Part shown: piece by piece, positions 1 to 11,283 of the stretch
Position numbering within the stretch: the first letter of the stretch is position 1
Layout: the number at the start of each line of letters is the position of its first letter
Assembly: GCA_964510955.1 (NCBI GenBank)
Contig: CAZEDW010000062.1
Span: 1 to 14,319 of the forward strand
Length of the DNA stretch: 14,319 nucleotides
Direction: 5' to 3'
Source of the DNA: JAFLCM01 sp964510955
Lineage (GTDB): Bacteria > Planctomycetota > Phycisphaerae > Phycisphaerales > UBA1924
Made by a program: the position numbers and the translations under genes
Notes under the pieces: generated by a model
Databases searched by the model: none
What the model was told of the DNA's origin: nothing
Seen by the model: the letters and a program-made list of their open reading frames with translations, nothing else

Positions 1-305
1 CCGCCGCGCCCGCCGGGGCCGCGACCACCCGAGCCGCCCCGTCCGCCGGGGCCGCGCTTATCGCGCCCGCCGCCGGGACCGGCCTCACGATCAAGCTTCA
101 TGCCACCGGGCGTGATGCCGAGCGTGACGGCCCGCATGCGGTTGAGGCTCTTGCGCTGGTCGCGACGGCGGCGCTCCGAAGGCTTCTCATAGTGGGCCCG
201 CTTCTTGAGCTCCTTGGTGAGCCCTTCCTTCTCGCACAGCTTCTTGAATCTGCGCAGGAGCTGCTCGGAAGATTCGCCGCCGCGGGATTTGATCCGGATC
301 GCCAT
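1..305 (-). CDS. rpsU: 30S ribosomal protein S21 (bS21), 3' end off the window
   Basis: bS21 binds the 30S platform near the anti-SD end of 16S rRNA and helps initiation. Reading down from ATG at 305-303 gives MAIRIKSRGGESSEQLLRRF, then a Lys/Arg-rich helical body that includes YEKPSERRRRDQRKSLNRMR; both are classic bS21. The usual core ends near residue 70. Here the frame stays open to the window edge (101 codons seen) and continues as a Gly/Arg/Pro tail built from RGPGGRG-type units. A 14-base repeat at 10-23 and 43-56 reflects this, with a 33-base period. An SD-like AAAGGA lies at 322-317, 11 nt before the start. The gene diverges from rsfS, another ribosome-acting protein. Identity of the core is secure; the end of the tail is not visible. 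Confidence 0.93.
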   Translation of the reverse strand, partial: MAIRIKSRGGESSEQLLRRFKKLCEKEGLTKELKKRAHYEKPSERRRRDQRKSLNRMRAVTLGITPGGMKLDREAGPGGGRDKRGPGGRGGSGGRGPGGRG

Positions 306-316
306 CGCTGAGAGTG

Positions 317-322
317 TCCTTT
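317..322 (-). promoter_or_regulatory. ribosome binding site of rpsU
   Basis: On the minus strand this reads AAAGGA, 11 nt before the rpsU ATG. The spacing is slightly long. Several other genes in the window show no such site. Confidence 0.5.
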
Positions 323-356
323 GGTGTTCGTCGCCCCGGTGAAATAGGGGGCGGAA

Positions 357-385
357 AGTATCCCCGAAATACGCACCGGAGGCAA
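357..385 (-). promoter_or_regulatory. candidate sigma-70-type promoter of rpsU
   Basis: On the minus strand TTGCCT (385-380) is followed by exactly 17 nt and GATACT (362-357). Each hexamer matches the consensus at four of six positions. Predicted transcription would start near 350, giving a leader of about 45 nt. This was found by eye in the 162-bp divergent rpsU/rsfS region, so it is only a candidate. I found no equally good promoter for rsfS. Confidence 0.35.
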
Positions 386-467
386 GCGCGAATCCGGATG
401 ATTTCTGGTTTTGTAAGGGATTTGTATCCCGTCCGCGCGATCCCCGCGGGCCTACCCTTCCGCCCCA

Positions 468-1076
468 ATGCCGGCCAAATCAAAATCCAAAGCACCTTCG
501 ACGCGTTCCAAGACCAGCTCGAAGCCGTCCAAGAAGCCCGCGGCGACGACCTCGCCCGCCAAGAAGAAGCCTGCCGCGACGCGCCCGGCCAAGCCCGCCA
601 AGGCGCCGGCGGCGAGCGCCCCCAAGCGCGACGCCCCGGCCCCGGCGCGAGACTTCGCGATCGCCGCCGCCCGCAGTCTCACCGACGACAAGTGCCGCGA
701 CGTGGTCGTGATCGACGTGCGCGGGCGCAGCCAGGTGACCGACTTCACCGTGATCGCCACGGGCAGTTCCGACCGTCAGATGCGCAGCGCAGGGGAGCAC
801 GTCGACGAGATCGCCGAGAAGCGGGGCATCAAGCTCTACCGCCACAATCTCAAAGAGCCCGGCGCGAAGTGGGTGCTGCTGGACTTTGTCGATGTGGTGG
901 TGCACGTCTTCGAGCCCGACACCCGGCTCTACTACGACATCGAGATGCTCTGGGGCGACGCGCCGCGTGTCGCGTGGGAGCGCCCCGGCGATCTGGCGGC
1001 AAAGGAAGCCGATGCGCCGATCGCCCCGCTGGATCGGAACCGCGCGGGGCTTCGGCGGGGCGAAGTGCTGCGATAG
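468..1076 (+). CDS. rsfS: ribosome silencing factor RsfS (Iojap/DUF143 family) with long basic N-terminal extension
   Basis: RsfS binds ribosomal protein uL14 and blocks joining of the 30S and 50S subunits, lowering translation in poor conditions. The 202-residue product has its family domain from about residue 62 to 170. It shows DVVVIDVRGRSQVTDF, then VIATGSSDRQM, then WVLLDFVDVVVHVF, and ends with LWGDAPRV, all family hallmarks. Residues 1-60 form a Lys/Ala/Pro-rich low-complexity stretch absent from ordinary RsfS proteins of about 105-130 residues. No SD precedes the ATG, and no in-frame ATG lies nearer the domain, so a shorter form would need a non-ATG start. The gene stands alone, not beside nadD or proA as in many bacteria. 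Its stop lies 5 bp from that of the convergent hutU. Confidence 0.92.
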   Translation: MPAKSKSKAPSTRSKTSSKPSKKPAATTSPAKKKPAATRPAKPAKAPAASAPKRDAPAPARDFAIAAARSLTDDKCRDVVVIDVRGRSQVTDFTVIATGSSDRQMRSAGEHVDEIAEKRGIKLYRHNLKEPGAKWVLLDFVDVVVHVFEPDTRLYYDIEMLWGDAPRVAWERPGDLAAKEADAPIAPLDRNRAGLRRGEVLR

Positions 1077-1081
1077 CGGCC

Positions 1082-2842
<1,761 letters not shown>

Positions 2843-3053
2843 GATGGGCAGTGTATGCGCTGGGAACTTCACGGCCCTAGGACAATCGGACGGAAGGGGT
2901 GGAAGAGATCGCGCGACACATCACACGGAACCCCTGCTCTCCCGTTGCATCACCGGAGCGTTGAAGCCTATGGCCATCTCCGCACCTACTGATTGAGTAT
3001 TTGATTGCCTGTGGGTGCGGACGCAAGCCGCGGTGGCAACGCGCGCGGAATCG

Positions 3054-4424
3054 TCATGGCTCCGCCGCTAGTCGCTGGATCAAGCTGCGCAACCGTTCTT
3101 TGAACTTGAAATGGTCGTCCCCGGCGAGGGGACCGATGAACCCGGCCTGCACCGCGCGGACCCGCGAGCGCGAGTCAAGAACGGCAATCGTCGGCCACGC
3201 GTCGAATCTGACCATGCCGGGAATCGTATTGGTTGCCTCAGCGGGTGCGATTGGCTCTGGCGAGATGTTGGACCCGAACATTTGGGCGTTGGCGACAAGC
3301 CAGCTGACCGCCGGGTTGTCGAGTGTGATGCCCGAGCGAATTTCGAGGATCGACAACTCGTCGACGGCGAACTCTCGATCCAGCTCCCAGAGGAAGCGCG
3401 AAAAACCCGTTGTGCTGTCGGTCTCGCGGCCGTCTATGGACACGAGGCGTACTTTCGCGCTCGGAAGGCAGTCGCCGACAGTCGAAGGCTTGCCTTCAAG
3501 GTTGCGCACAGGTGCCGTGAGGATTTGCGTGCCCATGACGGGTGGATCGAGTTGCAGGCTGTCAGGAATGGCAGCCTGAGCGTCCGGTTTGGCTGTGAAA
3601 TCAAATCGCTTGCGGTAGCCGAGCCAGCATGCGCCCTCGATTCGTGAATCGTCGATGAGGTGCCCCCGGAGTAAGAACGGCTCGTTCCCATCGAATCGGT
3701 AGATCACGACCTTGTCCAGGTACACATACGCGGTCATCCCCCCCAGGTCGCCGCGCTTGGTTAAGACTGTGACGTGGTCGATGTGCATGTTGTCGCCGTC
3801 GGTGCTGACCGTCGGTGCGCCGAGCAACAGAACCCATTGCTCATCGACGCCATTCAGACGTACGCGCCATCGTGCGTGCCTGCACAAAGAGTTCGCGCTT
3901 CCGTGGCTGATTCCAATTTCAGTGCCGCAACCGTTGCCTGAAATGGCCGGCGTCATCGCCGCTTCCAACGCGAAATCCGTAGACCCCCGCTGACCGGGCA
4001 CGGGTCGTCCGCCAGTGCATTGCGGGCTGAGAAGCGAGTTGGGAACTCGCCACAGCCCCTTGAGCTGTCGTCCAGTTCCCAAGAGCGCCGCTTCGATCCC
4101 CGCACGCTCACTCCAATACACCACGCTCGGCTGCGCGCCGACGAGGGTCAGGGTTACAGGCGTTTTTTCGGGTCCGTTGACCAAAGCCGCCCGGACCATC
4201 CCCTCTCGAAGCCCATCAATCTCTAGCTCAAGAGGGAAGCCATCGTCCGGAAGGCCGGGGCCTCTCAGGCATCCGAGCCAGCGGTTGGTAGGAATCTCCG
4301 ACCAAATCCTCTGAGCCGAAGCGAGCGCACTCTGCATCAAGACAGCGTAGAGACACGTTACGAGGCAATGTACGCGCAAGACAAAGGGTAACAGGCGGCA
4401 AGAAGAAGGGCTGTTCGGTGTCAT
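3054..4424 (-). CDS. exported TlpA/redoxin-family protein with degenerate thioredoxin domain (no CxxC)
   Basis: The 456-residue protein begins with a likely signal peptide: hydrophobic residues about 11-30, with possible signal peptidase cleavage after ALASA near residue 37. Residues about 48-125 resemble the N-terminal module of planctomycete TlpA-like proteins (LELEIDG..ALVNGPEK..). Residues about 215-290 contain FDGNEPFLLRGHL, like the next module of that family. The C terminus (about 385-455) is thioredoxin-like: WPTIAVLDSRSRVRAVQAGF includes the cis-Pro position, then GPLAGDDHFKFKERL. Where the active-site WCxxC is expected, the sequence reads DGRETDSTTGFSRFL, without cysteine. Reductase chemistry therefore looks lost, leaving a binding or structural role. 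A longer frame reaches 4661 but would run into the divergent carboxypeptidase gene; ATG 4424 places the signal peptide at the N terminus. The gene seems less GC-rich than its neighbours. Confidence 0.7.
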   Translation of the reverse strand: MTPNSPSSCRLLPFVLRVHCLVTCLYAVLMQSALASAQRIWSEIPTNRWLGCLRGPGLPDDGFPLELEIDGLREGMVRAALVNGPEKTPVTLTLVGAQPSVVYWSERAGIEAALLGTGRQLKGLWRVPNSLLSPQCTGGRPVPGQRGSTDFALEAAMTPAISGNGCGTEIGISHGSANSLCRHARWRVRLNGVDEQWVLLLGAPTVSTDGDNMHIDHVTVLTKRGDLGGMTAYVYLDKVVIYRFDGNEPFLLRGHLIDDSRIEGACWLGYRKRFDFTAKPDAQAAIPDSLQLDPPVMGTQILTAPVRNLEGKPSTVGDCLPSAKVRLVSIDGRETDSTTGFSRFLWELDREFAVDELSILEIRSGITLDNPAVSWLVANAQMFGSNISPEPIAPAEATNTIPGMVRFDAWPTIAVLDSRSRVRAVQAGFIGPLAGDDHFKFKERLRSLIQRLAAEP

Positions 4425-4477
4425 GCAATGTGAAGCGCTCCAACCGGTTCCCGGGTTCACTCTTGCTAGCATGTCCC

Positions 4478-4484
4478 GAGGAGA
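4478..4484 (+). promoter_or_regulatory. ribosome binding site of the M32 carboxypeptidase gene
   Basis: GAGGAGA lies 6 nt before the ATG at 4491. This good SD fixes the start and contrasts with the neighbouring genes that lack one. Confidence 0.7.
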
Positions 4485-4490
4485 ATCCCC

Positions 4491-6011
4491 ATGCCCGCCA
4501 CAACCACCCACCCCTACGAAACCCTCAAGTCCCGCCTCCGTGAGACCGCGGTGCTCGACTCGGCGTCCCGAGTGCTGTCCTACGACCAGGAGACCGTGCT
4601 CCCGGACAAGGGCGCCGCGCTCCGGGCCCAGCAGCTCGAGGCGATGTCGGCGCTCGTCCATAAGCTCCGCACCGCTCCCGAGGTCGGCGAGCTCATCAGC
4701 GCCTCCGAGGCGGACGTGTCGCTCAAGGCCGACCCCGTCGCGCAGGCCAACCTCCGCGAGCTGCGCCGCGATTACGACCGTGCCACCAAGCTGCCCACCG
4801 CGCTCGTGGCCGAGCTGGCCAAGACCAGCTCACTGGGCATGCACGCGTGGAAGGAGGCCCGCTCCAAGAGCGACTTCTCCATCTTCCTGCCGCTGCTGAC
4901 GCGCACCTTCGAGCTGTACCGCGAGAAGGCCAAGTGCCTGGGGTATCCCAAGGACGGCGAGATCTACGACGCCCTGCTGGAGGAGTACGAGCCGGGCATG
5001 ACCGCCGCGCGGACCAAGGCGGTGTTCGGGCCGTTCCGCGAAAAGCTCGTCCCCTTGATCGACCGGGTGGCGAAGTCCAAGGCCCCCGACGATTCCCTCG
5101 CCCGCGCCTCGTTCCCCATCGACAAGCAGGTGGCGTTCGTCACCAGCATCACCAAGCAGATGGGCTTCGACTACGGCGCCGGGCGTATGGACGTCACCAC
5201 CCACCCGTTCTGCGAGGGCCTCGGCCCCGGCGACACCCGCATCACCAACCGCTACCGGCCTGACGGCTGGGCCGATTCGCTCTCCACCGCCATGCACGAG
5301 GGCGGCCACGGCCTCTACGAACAAGGGCTCCCCAAGGCCGATGCCTTCGGCCAACCCCTCGCAGAGGCCATCAGCCTCGGGATCCACGAGAGCCAGAGCC
5401 GCCTGTGGGAAAACCTGGTCGGCCGCTCGATGCCATTCTGGAAATGGTGCGCCAAGCAGGCCGGTGAGATGCTCGGCGCCCCGTTGGCGGGAGCGGCGCC
5501 GGAGGCCATCTACAAGGCCGTCAATATCGTGAAGCCGCACTTCATCCGCGTCGAAAGCGACGAGCTGACCTACAACCTCCACATCATGCTCCGCTTCGAC
5601 CTGGAGAGGGCCCTGCTCGCGGGCGACCTGAACCCCAAGGACCTGCCCGGCGCCTGGAACGAGCGCATGAAGAAGGACCTGGGCCTGACCGTCCCCGACG
5701 ACCGGCGCGGGTGCCTGCAGGACGTGCACTGGTCGATGGGCCTCATCGGGTACTTCCCCACATACACCTTCGGCAACCTGTACTCGGCGCAGATCTGGGA
5801 GGCGATCCAGCGCGACCTGCCGGCCCGCGACGAGCTGATCGCCAAGGGCGACTTTGCACCGATCCTCTCGTGGCTGCGCACGAACATCCACGCCCACGGG
5901 CGCCGCTACCGGGCCGAGGAGCTCTGCCAGAAGATCACCGGCAAGCCCCTCAGCCACGACCCGCTGCTGCGCCACCTGGAGGCCAAGGTCAACGGCGTCT
6001 ACGGCGCGTAA
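4491..6011 (+). CDS. M32 family metallocarboxypeptidase (carboxypeptidase Taq type)
   Basis: Zinc carboxypeptidase that removes C-terminal residues from peptides, probably in the cytoplasm since no signal peptide is visible. The 506-residue length is normal for M32 (about 500). The zinc site is complete: HEGGH at 269-273 supplies two histidines and the catalytic glutamate, and HESQSRLWEN at 299-308 supplies the third ligand, Glu300. Other signatures are DVTTHPFCEGLGPGDTRITN (234-253), ESDELTYNLHIMLRFDLE (355-372) and LQDVHWSMGLIGYFPTYTFGN (409-429). The start is fixed by a GAGGAG SD. The gene diverges from the redoxin-like gene, with 66 bp between the starts, and converges on clpC. Family assignment is firm; the natural substrate is unknown. 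Confidence 0.95.
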   Translation: MPATTTHPYETLKSRLRETAVLDSASRVLSYDQETVLPDKGAALRAQQLEAMSALVHKLRTAPEVGELISASEADVSLKADPVAQANLRELRRDYDRATKLPTALVAELAKTSSLGMHAWKEARSKSDFSIFLPLLTRTFELYREKAKCLGYPKDGEIYDALLEEYEPGMTAARTKAVFGPFREKLVPLIDRVAKSKAPDDSLARASFPIDKQVAFVTSITKQMGFDYGAGRMDVTTHPFCEGLGPGDTRITNRYRPDGWADSLSTAMHEGGHGLYEQGLPKADAFGQPLAEAISLGIHESQSRLWENLVGRSMPFWKWCAKQAGEMLGAPLAGAAPEAIYKAVNIVKPHFIRVESDELTYNLHIMLRFDLERALLAGDLNPKDLPGAWNERMKKDLGLTVPDDRRGCLQDVHWSMGLIGYFPTYTFGNLYSAQIWEAIQRDLPARDELIAKGDFAPILSWLRTNIHAHGRRYRAEELCQKITGKPLSHDPLLRHLEAKVNGVYGA

Positions 6012-6044
6012 CGGGCGTTAGCCCACCCTCGTGCGCGAAGCCGT

Positions 6045-6079
6045 GAAAGAAAACGCCCGAGCGATTGCCGCCCGGGCGT
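6045..6079 (-). terminator. intrinsic terminator of clpC
   Basis: On the minus strand ACGCCCG (6079-6073) pairs with CGGGCGT (6059-6053) across a 13-nt loop, and is followed at once by the U-rich TTTTCTTTC (6053-6045). It lies 68 bp beyond the clpC stop. The plus-strand side has no T-run, so it should act in the clpC direction only. Confidence 0.75.
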
Positions 6080-6146
6080 GTCGTGAGTCCCATGCTCTGT
6101 TCCAGTCCCGTTTCCGCTGCTCGCGCAAGGCTCGAGAGGGGGTGGG

Positions 6147-8753
<2,607 letters not shown>

Positions 8754-8761
8754 CTGAGGCT

Positions 8762-8768
8762 ACCTCCT
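8762..8768 (-). promoter_or_regulatory. ribosome binding site of clpC
   Basis: On the minus strand this reads AGGAGGT, a perfect match to the anti-SD, 8 nt before the clpC ATG. It is the strongest SD with good spacing in the window. Confidence 0.85.
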
Positions 8769-8782
8769 CGACCCGGGCATGC

Positions 8783-8797
8783 CGGGCTTCAGGCCCG
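8783..8797. other. small hairpin just upstream of the clpC SD
   Basis: CGGGC (8783-8787) and GCCCG (8793-8797) pair across five bases, 15 nt upstream of the clpC SD in the leader. It could affect ribosome access, but a 5-bp stem is common in GC-rich DNA. Confidence 0.25.
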
Positions 8798-8828
8798 ACG
8801 GAGGCAAGGGTCGAAACGAATCGTGACG

Positions 8829-8871
8829 CGGCGTCGGGCCACGGGCGAACGATTGCGCGGGGCCGACGCCG
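8829..8871. other. inverted repeat in the clpC 5' leader
   Basis: CGGCGTCGG (8829-8837) is perfectly complementary to CCGACGCCG (8863-8871), with a 25-nt loop. It lies between the TATAAT at 8899-8894 and the clpC SD, so it would be transcribed as part of the leader. It may be a stability or regulatory structure. No U-run follows it on the minus strand, so it is not an evident terminator. Confidence 0.4.
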
Positions 8872-8893
8872 TCCTCGATGCTTCGCCGGGCTG

Positions 8894-8899
8894 ATTATA
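8894..8899 (-). promoter_or_regulatory. perfect -10 box (TATAAT), probable clpC promoter
   Basis: The minus strand reads TATAAT at 8899-8894, 141 bp before the clpC ATG. No good -35 hexamer is visible 16-19 bp upstream, and there is no extended -10 TG. A start near 8887 would give a leader of about 135 nt holding the structures at 8829-8871 and 8783-8797. Confidence 0.45.
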
Positions 8900-8982
8900 G
8901 ACCGCGGCGTTCTCGGACTGATGCTGCGAAGCGGGTGCCATTGAGAATCGGCGGTTGCGTGTCACCTGTTGAAGGTTCGGCG

Positions 8983-9007
8983 AATCCCGGCCCGCCGATT
9001 CGGGATT
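8983..9007. other. inverted repeat between clpC and the gene at 9134
   Basis: AATCCCG (8983-8989) pairs with CGGGATT (9001-9007) across 11 nt. It lies in the 380-bp divergent region between the clpC and 9134 starts, which holds no gene I can support. It could be an operator or chance; no T-run follows on either strand. Confidence 0.25.
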
Positions 9008-9074
9008 GGGATGCCAAAGTGGCGGTTTTCGGACGGGGTGTTCGCTGTGGTTCCCGGTGGGTAACCGCCCGGGC

Positions 9075-9100
9075 GAGATCGGGGGCTTGCGTCCGATCTC
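9075..9100. other. perfect 8-bp inverted repeat upstream of the gene at 9134
   Basis: GAGATCGG (9075-9082) and CCGATCTC (9093-9100) form a perfect stem with a 10-nt loop, ending 33 nt before the ATG at 9134. The position suits an operator or a leader hairpin of that gene. There is no adjacent T-run, so terminator function is unlikely. Confidence 0.35.
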
Positions 9101-9133
9101 CGCGGCGGCACGGCGGGTACCTTGATTGGTTGT

Positions 9134-9748
9134 ATGACCGCCGAGGACGCCATCACCCGCGCCATCGCCGAGCACAACGACGACCTGCGCACCCGAGCCA
9201 TCATCGCGGCCGCGATGGGCTCGCTCACGATCCTCGGCGTGTTCGTGCTGAGCGTGCTGGTGTGCGTGATCTTCTTCGGGCTCTCGCACTGGTTCATCGC
9301 GGCGCTCTTCCTGACCGGCGTCTATGTGGCTGTGGGCTGGCGGGCCGCCGAGAAGGGGCACCAGCCGCTGGGGGACCGCGCCCCGATCAGCGACTCCGAT
9401 GCGCTCGCCACGCTCGCGACGTGGGTCGCGACAGGTGGCCTCATCGACACGCGCCACGGCGTCGCGGCGGCGGCGGACATCCTCATTCACGGCCCGCGCT
9501 GCCTGATCGAGGCCAAACAGCTCAAGGAGGCGATGCTGCCGATCGACGGAGCACTCATCGACGGCGCCGCCAAGACCATGCAGCGACTCGTCACCGAGGA
9601 GTCTGTTCGAGCCGAAGAAGTGCACCCGCCCAGCGCGGCGGTTCTCCTCTGGCGGCTCGGGCTCGCCAGGCCCGCGCGCGCCCGCGACAATGGCGTGAAA
9701 CTCGTCGCGACCGTCAAGGGGATGGAGTCGTTCACGCCGGGGATGTAA
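9134..9748 (+). CDS. unrecognised small membrane protein with two N-terminal helices
   Basis: I do not recognise a named family. The 204-residue product starts with a short charged segment (about 1-22). Two hydrophobic helices follow at about 25-45 (IIAAAMGSLTILGVFVLSVL) and 50-70 (SHWFIAALFLTGVYVAVGW), and then a soluble tail of about 130 residues rich in Ala, Leu and charged residues. The two helices are separated by only a few residues, so both ends should face the same side of the membrane. I chose the ATG over a TTG 12 bases upstream; neither has a clear SD. Coding is supported by strong third-position GC bias and by an intact frame that ends 24 bp short of the convergent kinase stop. 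An inverted repeat at 9075-9100 precedes it. Confidence 0.75.
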   Translation: MTAEDAITRAIAEHNDDLRTRAIIAAAMGSLTILGVFVLSVLVCVIFFGLSHWFIAALFLTGVYVAVGWRAAEKGHQPLGDRAPISDSDALATLATWVATGGLIDTRHGVAAAADILIHGPRCLIEAKQLKEAMLPIDGALIDGAAKTMQRLVTEESVRAEEVHPPSAAVLLWRLGLARPARARDNGVKLVATVKGMESFTPGM

Positions 9749-9772
9749 CGACGGGCAGGCGCGAGCACAGAA

Positions 9773-10423
9773 TCACGGAGCGTTGATGACCATGTGCGCC
9801 CGCTTCAGCGGCTCATCGCGCTCGAAGTGGTAGCGCTGGGCCGGGAAGTAGACCCGCGCGTACTCGCTCTGAATCGCCTCGGGCGAAAGCCCTTCCTGGT
9901 TTCGCTCCACCGCTCGCTGCAGCGCCAGTTCAAAGGGGCAATCGATCCACAAACGGAGGTGGAACCGGTCGGCGTACTCGCGTCGGAAGATGAAGATGCC
10001 CTCGAGCAGCACGACGCGCACGCCGTGGTGCACGATGAGGGTTGGTGTGACGGCGTCCGACCTCATGTCGCGCACGCCCACCTCGGCCCGGCACGCCCCG
10101 GTTGCAGCCAGCGGATCAACCAGCCTTCCGAACAACTCATCCCAGCGAAAGGCGTGATCGAAGAAGTGGCGCCCGTGTGATTCCGGCGGCTCGCACGCCA
10201 GTGCGCTCGGCAGAAATCGCGTCGCCGCGCTGGTGTGGAACCAGTCGATGCTCAGCGAGGCGAACGGGATGCCGCGCTCACCAAGTTCGTCCGCAATCGT
10301 TCGCGCGAGCGTGGACTTGCCCGAGGCGTCGATGCCGGAGATTCCAAGCAGCAGCGGCCGCCCGTTTGGACGGGCGTCCATGGCACGGAGCAGGTCGGGG
10401 AGGAGGGTGTTCGCCGCGGTCAT
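9773..10423 (-). CDS. uridine kinase-like P-loop kinase
   Basis: The 216-residue protein has the P-loop GISGIDASGKST (27-38) close to its N terminus, as in the uridine kinase/phosphoribulokinase/pantothenate kinase superfamily. SIDWFHTS (58-65) has the Asp at the position where these kinases bind substrate or magnesium. VVLLEGIFIFRREYAD is the typical strand-and-acid motif before the lid, and a lid-like RAVERNQEG follows. It probably phosphorylates a nucleoside or another small hydroxylated molecule, but similarity alone does not give the substrate. ATG 10423 was chosen because about 26 residues before the P-loop is normal. A TTG start at 10579, overlapping the lolD stop, would add 52 Pro/Ala-rich residues of unlikely composition. 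It may be co-transcribed with the lol genes. Confidence 0.8.
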   Translation of the reverse strand: MTAANTLLPDLLRAMDARPNGRPLLLGISGIDASGKSTLARTIADELGERGIPFASLSIDWFHTSAATRFLPSALACEPPESHGRHFFDHAFRWDELFGRLVDPLAATGACRAEVGVRDMRSDAVTPTLIVHHGVRVVLLEGIFIFRREYADRFHLRLWIDCPFELALQRAVERNQEGLSPEAIQSEYARVYFPAQRYHFERDEPLKRAHMVINAP

Positions 10424-10575
10424 CCGGAGCTCGCTGTGCCACGGGCTCCCGGCCTCGGGTGCCCGTGGATTGTGACCGGCGCAGGCGCTCGACGGGGTCG
10501 CCACGGGTATCGCCGCAGACGTCGAAGCCCATGGCACGCTGGGGCTCGCGGCGCGCAGGGGCCGCGCGATGGGTA

Positions 10576-11283
10576 TCAAGCGTCCACCACCACGCCGTCC
10601 TTGAGATGCACGATCCGGTCGGCGCGGTCGGCCACCCGCTGGTCGTGCGTTACCAGCACCATCGTCTGCTTGTGCTCGCGGCGCAGGTCCATCAGCGCAT
10701 CGAGGATCGACGCCCCCGTGACGGCGTCGAGGTTGCCCGTGGGCTCATCGGCCAGCAGCAGCCGCGGCCTGTTGATGAGGGCCCGGGCGATGGCGACGCG
10801 CTGGCGCTCGCCGCCGGACAGTTCCGCGGGCCGGTGCCGGGTTCGGTGCCCCAGGCCGAAACGGTCGAGCAGCCCCTCGGCGTGCTTGCGGACCTCGCCC
10901 GCCGCCCGGGTCCAACCGAAGCGACCGACGCCCACCATCGCGGGGATCATCGCGTTCTGCACCACGCTGAGCTCGGGCAGCAGGTGGTAGAACTGAAAGA
11001 CGAAGCCCACGGTGCGGTTGCGGTAACGGTCGAGCTCGCCGGCCGAGCACGCCGCCAGCGACCGACCCTCGAACGACACGCCGCCGACGTCCGGCCCCGC
11101 GCGGTCCGGCCGGTCGAGCCCGCCGAGCAGGTGCAGAAGCGTGCTCTTGCCCGACCCCGAGGCGCCCAGCACCGCGACGCACTCGCCCTCTTCAACGCTC
11201 AGCGAAGCCCCGCGCAGCACGGGCACATCGACGCGCCCAAGGCGGTAGGTCTTGTGCACGTGTTGGGCGAGAAGCTGGGGCAC
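10576..11283 (-). CDS. lolD: LolD-type ABC transporter ATPase
   Basis: ATPase subunit driving, with the permease upstream, probable release of lipoproteins from the inner membrane. The 235 residues contain Walker A GASGSGKST (40-48), the Q-loop in FVFQFYHLLPELSVVQN (Gln97), ABC signature LSGGE (155-159), Walker B LLLADEPTGNLD (175-186) and the H-loop VTHD (His213). HLLPELSVVQN with DEPTGNLD is typical of the LolD/MacB/FtsE group. The GTG start at 11283-11281 gives a normal N terminus (QLLAQHVHKTYRLG). The frame is open much further upstream, but that is the shadow of the permease gene and the repeat array. No SD is visible because the heptamer array directly abuts the start. LolD is preferred over MacB because of the LolC/E-like partner. 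Confidence 0.88.
   Translation of the reverse strand: MPQLLAQHVHKTYRLGRVDVPVLRGASLSVEEGECVAVLGASGSGKSTLLHLLGGLDRPDRAGPDVGGVSFEGRSLAACSAGELDRYRNRTVGFVFQFYHLLPELSVVQNAMIPAMVGVGRFGWTRAAGEVRKHAEGLLDRFGLGHRTRHRPAELSGGERQRVAIARALINRPRLLLADEPTGNLDAVTGASILDALMDLRREHKQTMVLVTHDQRVADRADRIVHLKDGVVVDA

Noticed and set aside
2979..3021. TCCGCACC / GGTGCGGA inverted repeat downstream of the redoxin-like gene
   Set aside because: The 8-bp stem is perfect but the 27-nt loop and absence of a U-run give no support for a terminator; left as possible chance pairing in the 211-bp gap.
4830..5975. 381-codon open frame antisense to the M32 carboxypeptidase gene
   Set aside because: Shadow of a well-supported gene; no SD and no recognisable domain.
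6013..6024. GGGC-GTTA-GCCC as terminator of the M32 gene
   Set aside because: The stem is only 4 bp with no following T-run; such motifs are common at this base composition.
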